Source: Argonema galeatum A003/A1
Lineage (GTDB): Bacteria > Cyanobacteriota > Cyanobacteriia > Cyanobacteriales > Aerosakkonemataceae
Assembly (NCBI RefSeq): GCF_023333595.1
Contig: NZ_JAIQZM010000013.1
Location: 94,619 to 158,618, forward strand
Direction of reading: 5' to 3'
Length of the DNA: 64,000 bases
Each line of letters begins with the position of its first letter. The stretch's first letter is position 1. Made by a program: the position numbers and the translations under genes. This document shows positions 9,797 to 17,873 of this stretch, in pieces. Below the pieces are notes generated by a model. That model ran no database searches, was not told where the DNA came from, and saw only the letters and a program-made list of their open reading frames with translations.

Positions 9797-10087
9797 TTAT
9801 CGTTCACTCCTCATTCCTTAGTCGTGGATTGGATATTTTCTAAGATATCCGACGGATTCGCGAAAATAGCTTGCGGTGATAGAGTTTCACAGGTAGATTC
9901 GCTGGCTCCCTCTACCACGCTTGCTTTCAGTAGTATAGCTTGCATCATAATTTTCCCCAATTACCTAAATAGGTTTCCAGGCCATAACTTTTTTGCTTCC
10001 TGACTGTTCAACTTATTTTATAGTTCCCTCCATACGCAAATTATGTGCAATCTTGCCTATAATAGCGAAGATTCTTTACAATCTTTG

Positions 10088-11389
10088 TCAAGATTTGGTT
10101 AAATTTCCCTGCGCCAAGGCAAAATCTTGGGTTTGCAGCCCAAGGCTGGACGCCACCTTCTGTTGTGGTGAGAGGGAACGATTAGCTACGTCTTGAATTA
10201 GCTGGATATGGCGGGGCAGCAAGACATCATGGGAATACTGTTCTAAAACTGTTTGCCTCGCCTTTTGGCGGATTTCTGCCATGCGGGTAGGATGATCCAA
10301 AACTGCATCGATTTTGTCAGCAATCTGCTTGGGTGAAAAGAAATCGACCAGCAAACCATTTTCGCCACTGCGGATAACTTCGCTCACTGGCGGCGTGTCG
10401 GAGCCAATTACCAAGCATCCAGCAGACATAGCTTCAATCATCGACCAAGATAACACAAATGGCCGAGTCAAATAGATGTGGGCTTTTGATGCCTGAATTA
10501 CTTTTAGGTATAACCCGTAGGGTAGGGAGCCGACAAAGTGAATTCGGGATAAATCGAGGGGTACTTTCTTGAGCATATGCTCTTTATAGGTGACGCCATT
10601 GGGCAAAGCTTTGCCATAACAGACGCGATCGGACCCCACCACTACTATATGACAGTTAGGACGCCTCTCTTGCACGTAAGCAAGGCTTTCAATAAATTCG
10701 GGAAAGCCCCGATAAGGCTCCATCCCCCGCCCTACATAAGTGACAATTTCATCAACTTCTGACAAATCCAGATTCGGCAGCATAAGTTTCGCGCCGGGGT
10801 TCGGTTTAAAGTAGTCCGTATCTACCCCGTCGTGCAGCACAGAAATCTTGCTGTGAAATTCTTGAGGAAACTGGGACTTTTGCCAGTTAGTTGGAGATAT
10901 GCCCCTGTCGCAACTATACAAATCTATCAAAATAGGCGCATTTTTCGTGCGAATTCGCGCCATATCATCCACCGATAACGGGTCAGCCGGGTCAAAGTCA
11001 GCATCTGACCCAACGGCATGGTAAAACCACTCGAAATAACACATCAGCTGACTGTTCGGGAAGGCATCCTTCATAAACAGTGTTGGCCCCCAACCGGAAT
11101 GGCCGTAGATTATGTCTGGAATAAATCCTTCTGCCTTCAGCTGTTCCGCTACCCGAAACATGGCTTGTCCATGCAAAACGCCATTTTCTAGGAAACGGAC
11201 ATAGTGGTGCGTCTCAGATCTCGCTTCGCGGCTCAGCTTAAACAGCACTTTGCGGACGCCAGGAATCTGCCACTCTGGATTTTCGATTTTACAGCCAAAG
11301 ACAACTTCATTGTTGGGGTCTTGAGCTAGAAGTGTCGCCACGTGGCGAAATTGGGCTGGAAAATTAGGATGCAGGAAAAGAATTCGCAT
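10088..11389 (-). CDS. Glycosyltransferase family 4
   Basis: The product has 433 residues. It shows a typical GT-B fold: an N-terminal domain starting MRILFLHPNFPAQF, HDGVDTDYF at the domain junction, a YVGRGMEPYRGF strand, and the donor-site region MIEAMSAGCLVIGSDTPPVSE. These match group 1 (GT4) retaining glycosyltransferases. It lies between the RTX gene and the polysaccharide block, on the same strand as both. The last 20 or so codons run through a small palindrome (CTTGGG...CCCAAG) and look less conserved. The acceptor is unknown. Confidence 0.87.
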   Translation of the reverse strand: MRILFLHPNFPAQFRHVATLLAQDPNNEVVFGCKIENPEWQIPGVRKVLFKLSREARSETHHYVRFLENGVLHGQAMFRVAEQLKAEGFIPDIIYGHSGWGPTLFMKDAFPNSQLMCYFEWFYHAVGSDADFDPADPLSVDDMARIRTKNAPILIDLYSCDRGISPTNWQKSQFPQEFHSKISVLHDGVDTDYFKPNPGAKLMLPNLDLSEVDEIVTYVGRGMEPYRGFPEFIESLAYVQERRPNCHIVVVGSDRVCYGKALPNGVTYKEHMLKKVPLDLSRIHFVGSLPYGLYLKVIQASKAHIYLTRPFVLSWSMIEAMSAGCLVIGSDTPPVSEVIRSGENGLLVDFFSPKQIADKIDAVLDHPTRMAEIRQKARQTVLEQYSHDVLLPRHIQLIQDVANRSLSPQQKVASSLGLQTQDFALAQGNLTKS

Positions 11390-11479
11390 GGGCTAGGAGA
11401 AGAGAGGGGCTAGGGGCTAGGGGCTAGGGAAGAAGGAAGAGGGGCGGGTGCGGTCATAATACCAAATCCGGGTTAACTA

Positions 11480-11554
11480 CCCCTTTTTCTTGAAGCCCGC
11501 GCAGGCGGGCTTTGTCTGTGTAGCCGCGACTTTAGTCGTCGGGTAAAAAAGGGG
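11480..11554. repeat. Nested palindromic interspersed repeat
   Basis: Outer arms CCCCTTTTT (11480-11488) and AAAAAGGGG (11546-11554) enclose an inner hairpin AAGCCCGC-GCAG-GCGGGCTT (11493-11512) and a small CGACT-TT-AGTCG hairpin. It is a compact MITE-like unit between the GT4 and GT39 genes. Just left of it, at 11406-11426, are three tandem copies of the heptamer GGGGCTA. Confidence 0.75.
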
Positions 11555-11587
11555 TTAGGCTTTGTTTCTTTCTTATATTACAATTCA

Positions 11588-13312
11588 TCACCGTTTCTCG
11601 ATTTTCCAGAGCCAGATCTCGCTAGAGCGGGAAATTGGCTCCAAATAATCGAAAACTGGGGGTGACTGGTAAACCGTTTCTATTTTATAGTTCCCTTGTT
11701 TCCAGTGTCGAGATTTCAATTTTTCTGAAGGTCGGTATAAAAACACATCGCTGAAGCCATCGGGAATCTGGGATAGATTTTCTTGGGCTACAAACTGAAT
11801 CCGTGCTTTTGGATTTAGCAAATAGCCGAGAGACAGGACTCTTGGGACATAACCGCTACTGATGACAAGTGGGCGTTGATGCTGATTAATAATGCCAGCT
11901 ACTTGAGGATTGTAATAGCTTCCGTATTTACTCCACCAAGATTCTGCTTGAGAGCTAATAGCACATGATATAACACCACCAGATATCAGCACAAGCGCGA
12001 TAAAGCGCCACAGTTGACGACGCTTTTCGCTAGTTATTCGCCCTGTAGAGCCCCCCTCCATAAGAGGCTGAGCCTCTACATTCTCGTGACCCGGCAGAAC
12101 CGGGTCACGAGAATGTTTGCCCCCCCTTTTTAAGGGGGGGTTGGGGGGGATCTCCTGGTAAGACATCAAACTATAAATAGTATAAGCAACTGCAATTTGA
12201 ATCCCTAAATAACAGGGAACAAGGTAACGACTCACACTGGAGCGGATGCCACCCCAAATTAAATCTGGCAATATCAGAGCTAGCCCTGTTACTCCCATCA
12301 AAGTCAAAATAAATAACCACACTCTTTTTGGAGTTTGACGGCAGAGAAAATAAATGCTATATCCTACCAAAATTGCCAGCGTTCCTACCAAAATAAGCCG
12401 GATGATATCTGCTATTGGATTGCCAAATTCTACAATTCTACCCTGACTATCTAGATCGATGAAAGCACGGCTGAGATTAAAACCCCACATTTGAAATAAA
12501 GATGGCAGGGTCACTTTTTCTTGGAAGTTGCTAGTTGTGCTTTGAATAGTGGATAAGCTATTAGCAACAATAAACAGCCAAGGTGTAAATGTTATCAACC
12601 CAAAGCCAGATGCCAGTAAGAAGGCAGTTCGCGTTTTAGTCCACTGCCAGCCTTCGTTAGCAAATACATAAATTCCCTGTCCGATTACAATTAACACAGA
12701 AAATAAATAAGTATATAATAACAGTGGCAAAGTAGCTGCATAAATTACCAAACTAAATTTTGTGTTAAGGCGTATGGCTCGCAGCAGCAACCAACTGGAT
12801 AACAAAATGGTCACAGTCCACAAGCTGTACTCGCGAACTTCCTGAGCATAAAGCACATGGAAAGGCGAAACTGCTACCATTGCTACTGTTACCCAAGCGA
12901 TCGGCGTTGAGTTAAATAATTCGCAGCACAACCAATAAAGACAAGGAAATACAAATAAACTAATTAGGGCTGGCAAACTTCTTTTTATTGCCAGGTCAGA
13001 ACCCAACCATTTTTCCCAAAAATAGGCCATTATGTAATATAATGGCGGGTGCTGAGAGTCTTCAAGTGCTAAAGATTTAATAGTATCGTTTATACCTCTG
13101 TCTGGATGGGGTTGCTGATATTGCTGCAATTCTTCCATGCTTTTTGGCTTACCATCAAAGAGTTCGTGAGTCGCTTCTGTGAGGGTGTAACCGGCAATAC
13201 GTAATGAGGTATATACTTCATCGCCCCAGTAAACTTTTTTGTCCAAATTTACGAAGCGAAAAAAGATGCCTAACACTAAGATGGCGATGATTAAGAAATA
13301 GAATTTACGCAA
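11588..13312 (-). CDS. GT39-type membrane glycosyltransferase
   Basis: The product has 574 residues with about 10-12 hydrophobic helices. It belongs to the dolichyl-phosphate-mannose mannosyltransferase-like (PMT_2/GT39) group. The first periplasmic loop carries the family acidic motif YWGDEVYTSLR (about residues 28-38), and residues PFHVLYAQEVREYSLW are conserved. It probably transfers a sugar from a lipid-linked donor outside the membrane. Two oddities stand out. The only reasonable start is TTG at 13312, which lies inside a mobile repeat (13299-13411). Residues about 385-423 are encoded by an inserted palindromic repeat, in frame. It is the last gene of the minus-strand polysaccharide block, after a sulfotransferase. 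A shorter start at an internal GTG is possible. Confidence 0.82.
   Translation of the reverse strand: MRKFYFLIIAILVLGIFFRFVNLDKKVYWGDEVYTSLRIAGYTLTEATHELFDGKPKSMEELQQYQQPHPDRGINDTIKSLALEDSQHPPLYYIMAYFWEKWLGSDLAIKRSLPALISLFVFPCLYWLCCELFNSTPIAWVTVAMVAVSPFHVLYAQEVREYSLWTVTILLSSWLLLRAIRLNTKFSLVIYAATLPLLLYTYLFSVLIVIGQGIYVFANEGWQWTKTRTAFLLASGFGLITFTPWLFIVANSLSTIQSTTSNFQEKVTLPSLFQMWGFNLSRAFIDLDSQGRIVEFGNPIADIIRLILVGTLAILVGYSIYFLCRQTPKRVWLFILTLMGVTGLALILPDLIWGGIRSSVSRYLVPCYLGIQIAVAYTIYSLMSYQEIPPNPPLKRGGKHSRDPVLPGHENVEAQPLMEGGSTGRITSEKRRQLWRFIALVLISGGVISCAISSQAESWWSKYGSYYNPQVAGIINQHQRPLVISSGYVPRVLSLGYLLNPKARIQFVAQENLSQIPDGFSDVFLYRPSEKLKSRHWKQGNYKIETVYQSPPVFDYLEPISRSSEIWLWKIEKR
12046..12155. repeat. 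Palindromic repeat inserted in frame in GT39 gene
   Basis: It contains a perfect 17-bp inverted repeat (ACATTCTCGTGACCCGG, loop CAGAA, positions 12078-12116), AGAGGCT-G-AGCCTCT (12063-12077) and a CCCCCCC TTTTTAA GGGGGGG block (12121 onward). These are intergenic-repeat sequences, yet they are read through in frame and give a Pro/Gly/Arg-rich stretch (IPPNPPLKRGG) between hydrophobic segments. Confidence 0.88.
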
Positions 13313-13411
13313 TCGCCCCCCTTGCCCCCCAAATCTGGGGGGAACAGGACTCTTCTCCCCCCAAATTTGGGGGGGCGGGGGGGCTAAACCTTAGTTTTTG
13401 CGTAAGCCCTG
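13299..13411. mobile_element. MITE-like element copy A with 5-bp target duplication
   Basis: Terminal inverted repeats AGAATTTACGC (13300-13310) and GCGTAAGCCCT (13400-13410) flank a C/G-rich palindrome with the family loop AACAGGACTCTT. Direct repeats AGAAA occur on both sides (13294-13298 and 13412-13416), each one base from the inverted repeat, the same layout as in the other two full copies. The GT39 start codon and first four codons lie inside its left end. Confidence 0.8.
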
Positions 13412-13443
13412 AGAAATTTAAGCTATTTAGCTTAGACTTAGTT

Positions 13444-14274
13444 TTATACCCAATCAAAATTTGTGCCCAAATACTCTTCTAATTTTTGGTTATACGGTTG
13501 GAAATATGCTTTCAGTTGAAGCCGCGTCGCTTCGCTAATTTCCGTTTCCAGGTAATCGCCAGCATTGAGTTTGTCATACTTATCGAGTTGATGAGAGGGT
13601 AGATTTAAAAAATCAAATGCTTTATTCAAGATGACTGTTGGGTTGTCGTAAAAATCTTCGCTTTTAAGAATCAAAAACTGTTCTCTGGGGAAAAAATTTA
13701 TCCAAGTTGTGAGTTGTTCGATGTAGGTTCCCCTAGATAGGTAGGAATAGTGCTGATGGTTGAAGCTGTAGTAAGTTTCACAGGCAAGGATTTTTTCGAT
13801 TTCGCCTTTGAGTCGGAATTCTTCTTGTGCTAGAGCTTCCTCGATCGACAGATACTCCACACCCAACTTTACTTCATGATTGTAATGAGAAATTGCCCTA
13901 TTCACTGGATCTCTCAGCAGCACAATCAGCTTTACTTGGGGGAATAATTCGTAAAGGCGCTGGGGAACTGAAGGATGGAAGATATAATAAGGACTTGACT
14001 CACCAGTGATAAACCCCCTCAAAAAATTATCTTGCTCATCCGCGATAGATCGATCGGCTGACTGGGAGACATACTTGGCAAATCTGGGAAATTGATCTCG
14101 ATACCAATCAACGCCTTTGTGAAAGTTTAAGTCAAAAAAATGCAACTCTTTTCTCTCGGCAGGCACAATCTGGGGATGGCGAATTAGATAGCTATAAAAG
14201 GATGTAGTTCCACACTTTTGTGCCCCAATAATAAGGAAGTCTGGTTGTCGTTCTTTTTGATATATTTTTCCCAT
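13444..14274 (-). CDS. PAPS-dependent sulfotransferase family protein
   Basis: The product has 276 residues. The N-terminal IIGAQKCGTTSFYSYL matches the 5'-phosphosulfate-binding loop of sulfotransferases, and VLLRDPVNRAISHYNHEV matches the 3'-phosphate-binding motif. ESSPYYIFHP follows, as in heparan- or Nod-type enzymes. Length and motif order are normal for soluble bacterial sulfotransferases. Predicted reaction: transfer of sulfate from PAPS to a hydroxyl of the glycan. It lies 32 bases downstream of the giant glycosyltransferase, so it is probably cotranscribed. It starts at ATG 14274, with AAGGAAG upstream. Confidence 0.88.
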   Translation of the reverse strand: MGKIYQKERQPDFLIIGAQKCGTTSFYSYLIRHPQIVPAERKELHFFDLNFHKGVDWYRDQFPRFAKYVSQSADRSIADEQDNFLRGFITGESSPYYIFHPSVPQRLYELFPQVKLIVLLRDPVNRAISHYNHEVKLGVEYLSIEEALAQEEFRLKGEIEKILACETYYSFNHQHYSYLSRGTYIEQLTTWINFFPREQFLILKSEDFYDNPTVILNKAFDFLNLPSHQLDKYDKLNAGDYLETEISEATRLQLKAYFQPYNQKLEEYLGTNFDWV

Positions 14275-14306
14275 ACAAATCTTTACTTCCTTTGCACCAC
14301 ATACTA

Positions 14307-17300
14307 CTATTTTAATGCTACTTCCTTCGTGAGCAAAAGCTGTTTCTGGAGTAACTCTGCTTCGTCAAACATTCGGCAAACTTTCGCATAAGCATTACTA
14401 GCCATACGAGCCGATACTTCTGGGTTTTCCAAGCACTTCTGAATTGCGTCAGCTAAAGCTTTGGGATTCCCCGGTTCAACTAAGTATGCTTCATGGCGAT
14501 CGCTAATCATTTCGGGAATTCCAAACACATTGGTACTAACAATTTTTAACTCGAATGCCATTGCTTCTAATATCACTCTAGGGAACGACTCTTCAAAACT
14601 TGAACAAACGAAAATATCGCTTAAAGCGAAAAAGTCATAAACATCTGTGGTTTGATCGTAAATGTACATATTTTCTAACTTTGATTTTCGGATTTGGTGC
14701 TGCAAGAAGTTATAATAGCTAATCACTCTGCCGCCAACGATCGCACAAGATAGGTTGAAATTTCTCTGGGGGTATTGAGCCTCTAACTCTTTAATTGCTT
14801 CTATGAAAATATGTTGTCCTTTTCTTTCGCAAATCGTTCCCACCACAGTTAAAACTACGTCATTTTCATTTATGCCATATTTGGCACGCAATTCAGATTT
14901 GGTATGGGATTGGCGGAAGTGATTGATTTTGTCTATAGGAACTGCGCCGGGTATGGTTCGGAAATTATCTTTAATGTTCAACGCTTGAAACACATTCTGT
15001 GTAGCTTTAGCTTGGAATACTACTTGATTGGCATTTAAGAAACAGTCTTTCAGCAATCGCGGCATTGACTCTTCGCAAGCTTCACCAAAAAAGTTCTTAA
15101 TACTTTTATCTAGAGTTGCACTTTCATGGATATGCCATATAGTTGGCAAGCCAAATAAACGCGCCAATTCCACGCCCCAAAAGCTAATCAAGGTGTTACA
15201 TACCACCAAGTCAAATGAAGCTAAGTCTATGCGATCGCCTAATTCTTTTAATCGGCTACGAAACTGCTCTATTGTTTCATTTGGGAACGGTACTTGTTTG
15301 GAGACAATTTTAACGGGGATATTCAAATTTTCATAAGCTTCTCGTAACAGACCGTCTTCAGGAGATAGAACGTTAACTTGATAGTTGCCAACCGTAGCAA
15401 AATGGCGGGCATAATTGTAAACAATTAGGGTAGCACCTTCCAGGTTTAAGTTGTGGGTAAGTACAAGTACTTTTAATTTAGATGCTCGTTCGGTGTGGCA
15501 ATAATGATATGGATTTACAGCCATCCACATGGAATCAATATCTAAGCTTTCATTAAAAAATGGATCTTTAAAGTCTTTGTATTTAGCTAAAAAATTCAAA
15601 TGTTCTTGATAGTTATGATCCTTGCCTCTAGATGCGCTCGTTAGGTGAATTAAGCTCGCTTGGGGTGTGTAGACAATACGTTTGCCTAATTGCATAACTC
15701 GCAGACAGTAATCCACATCGTTGTACTGAACGGCGAAATTTTCTTCGTCAAACCCGCCTATTTCTCGATATAAAGCGGTTGAGGTTAGAAGACAAGCGCC
15801 AGTGACTGCTGAAACGTTGCGTGCTGCATGGGGTAAACAAATATAACCTACTTCTTCTTTTGGTAGATGATGAAATAGATGATCGGCAAGTCCGTTATGT
15901 GGCCCGATGACGACGCCTGCGTGCTGAATAGTGCGATCGGGATAAAAAAGCCTAGCTCCTACAATTTCGACATTATCTATTGACATCCAGCCAACCATGT
16001 CTTCTAGCCAACCAGGTGCTATAGCTTCTATATCATTATTGAGATGAAGTATATAGGGTGTGTCAACGTAGTTGGCAGCTAGGTTCATCAAGCGAGCGTA
16101 GTTGAATGAGCCGTTGGTTCGTCCTGAGTTGATAACTCGGCATTGCAGGACTTGATTTTGTGCTAGTTTTTGGAGATATTCGTGAGTTTTTGTTTCCTGA
16201 GAGCCATCGTCAATTATTAATAACTTGACGTAACGCTTATCAACGGTTCTTTCTAAACTCGCTACACATTTTTCTAGCAGTTCTACTTTGTCTTTTGTGG
16301 GTATGGCAATGGTGACAGGATTTTGAGCCAGCAGGCTTTCGTCCCACTTAAGCTGGTACAAACATAAACCGTGCTTTTCTGCAATATCGGGCAAAAATGG
16401 CTTAGCTTTGAGACCGCGACGTGCTAGAGCATCTGATATACCGCGATCGGCGCTATCGAAAATGTAGCGCTTTTGAGTACCGTGAGAAGCGGTACTTTCA
16501 GCATGACATCGCCAGTGATAACAAACTTTGGGAACGTGCTTAACTTTATCTGGTGTGGTATGTTCGCTTACCCGTAAAAATAAATCGAGATCCTGCGCCC
16601 CCTCATATCCTTTTCGCATCCGCCCAACTTTATCTACTAAGGTCTTTCGGATCGCAGTAAAGTGTTGAGTAAAATTATGGGTGAGCATCATTTCTGGACT
16701 CCAGCTACCCTTCATCTGGGGGTCGTACCTGCGCCCAGTTAGATCTATTTTATCTTCATCGGTGTAAATCCAATCGATATCTGGATTCTTGGTAATACAT
16801 TCAGCAATGTGTAATAGGGCATCTGGTGACAAGATATCATCATGATCTAAGAAGGCAACGTATTCACCTGTAGCTAAATCTAAGGCTGAGTTTGTAGCTT
16901 TTACAATGTGACCGTTTTGGGGCCTAAAATTTACTTTGATTCGCGAGTCTGATGCTTGTGCTTGTTCGAGAATGCTTTTGACATGAGGTTTAGAGGAGGC
17001 ATCGTCAGCTAAACAAAGTTCCCAATTCGGATAAATTTGGGAGGTGACTGAATCGATCATCTCCCTCAGAAATAGCTCTGATGTATTGTAAACAGGAACA
17101 ATAATGCTGATTTTGGGCGTGTTATTTTTAAGCTTTTCGGCATCTTCTGCCATGCGTGTCAAAAGCTTTGGTGTGAGGCGGTTTGTCTCAATCCATCTTT
17201 GATATGGATCTTGCATCTGCCAGGGATGAGTGACGTGGAAACTTTCTAGATCGATATTCGGATCTGCTTGTATTTGTTGGTAGTAACGACGTAGTTTGCG

Positions 17301-17873
17301 AACCCACACAACAGGAGAGGGTGACAAGCGTCCGTGCTGGTATGCGGCTAATGCTTTGAGTGCTGCTCCATAAATAAAAGTATAGGGGTTTAAGCGTTGA
17401 TTTTGGGTTGGGACAGAGGTTTTAACTGTGACTCGACGAGTAAAACAACAAGTTTTTTCCCCATTTTCAAGGACTGCCCAAATGGTGATAATGAGATTTC
17501 CGGTGTAGTTAGGGCCTAAAAGGATATTCCATCTAAAGCCAGATAAAGCGGCATTTGGCAGATCTGGAAATACTTGAGCAACATCGGGCCGAGGCAGGTC
17601 GTAAGTTATGGTTTCTTCTGGTAAGTTGTCGATGGCTAATAGGAGGGATTCGATGCGCGAATTTCTGCTACTAAGCCAGCCAAAAACAATCAGCGTGCCG
17701 TTTATATTAATTTCATTAATAGTGGGGGAGTCGAGACAACCCAGTAAGTCGCCAGTTGGAACTACTTCCTCGAATAAGTCATTTTCTTGAAGAATATTTG
17801 CTTGAGTTCCTCTTAATAGGTTTAAGTTGGCGTTCTGAACAAATTCTGCCACACCACTAACAATTTTTTTCAT
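14307..17873 (-). CDS. Three-domain GT2-GT2-GT4 glycosyltransferase
   Basis: The product has 1188 residues. Residues about 40-160 form a beta-rich domain seen in other large cyanobacterial glycosyltransferases (FGWLSSRNSRIESLLLAID). The first GT2 domain (about 255-490) has ISIIVPVYNTS and FLDHDDI. The second GT2 (about 520-750) has VTIAIPTKDK and HLNNDIEAI. A GT4 domain (about 800-1180) has VVGTICERKGQHIFIEAI and SSFEESFPRVILEAMA. Such a protein could add several sugars in sequence. Its ATG overlaps the stop of the upstream gene as ATGA (17870-17873), which points to translational coupling. The order with sulfotransferases on both sides suggests a sulfated glycan. Confidence 0.88.
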   Translation of the reverse strand: MKKIVSGVAEFVQNANLNLLRGTQANILQENDLFEEVVPTGDLLGCLDSPTINEININGTLIVFGWLSSRNSRIESLLLAIDNLPEETITYDLPRPDVAQVFPDLPNAALSGFRWNILLGPNYTGNLIITIWAVLENGEKTCCFTRRVTVKTSVPTQNQRLNPYTFIYGAALKALAAYQHGRLSPSPVVWVRKLRRYYQQIQADPNIDLESFHVTHPWQMQDPYQRWIETNRLTPKLLTRMAEDAEKLKNNTPKISIIVPVYNTSELFLREMIDSVTSQIYPNWELCLADDASSKPHVKSILEQAQASDSRIKVNFRPQNGHIVKATNSALDLATGEYVAFLDHDDILSPDALLHIAECITKNPDIDWIYTDEDKIDLTGRRYDPQMKGSWSPEMMLTHNFTQHFTAIRKTLVDKVGRMRKGYEGAQDLDLFLRVSEHTTPDKVKHVPKVCYHWRCHAESTASHGTQKRYIFDSADRGISDALARRGLKAKPFLPDIAEKHGLCLYQLKWDESLLAQNPVTIAIPTKDKVELLEKCVASLERTVDKRYVKLLIIDDGSQETKTHEYLQKLAQNQVLQCRVINSGRTNGSFNYARLMNLAANYVDTPYILHLNNDIEAIAPGWLEDMVGWMSIDNVEIVGARLFYPDRTIQHAGVVIGPHNGLADHLFHHLPKEEVGYICLPHAARNVSAVTGACLLTSTALYREIGGFDEENFAVQYNDVDYCLRVMQLGKRIVYTPQASLIHLTSASRGKDHNYQEHLNFLAKYKDFKDPFFNESLDIDSMWMAVNPYHYCHTERASKLKVLVLTHNLNLEGATLIVYNYARHFATVGNYQVNVLSPEDGLLREAYENLNIPVKIVSKQVPFPNETIEQFRSRLKELGDRIDLASFDLVVCNTLISFWGVELARLFGLPTIWHIHESATLDKSIKNFFGEACEESMPRLLKDCFLNANQVVFQAKATQNVFQALNIKDNFRTIPGAVPIDKINHFRQSHTKSELRAKYGINENDVVLTVVGTICERKGQHIFIEAIKELEAQYPQRNFNLSCAIVGGRVISYYNFLQHQIRKSKLENMYIYDQTTDVYDFFALSDIFVCSSFEESFPRVILEAMAFELKIVSTNVFGIPEMISDRHEAYLVEPGNPKALADAIQKCLENPEVSARMASNAYAKVCRMFDEAELLQKQLLLTKEVALK

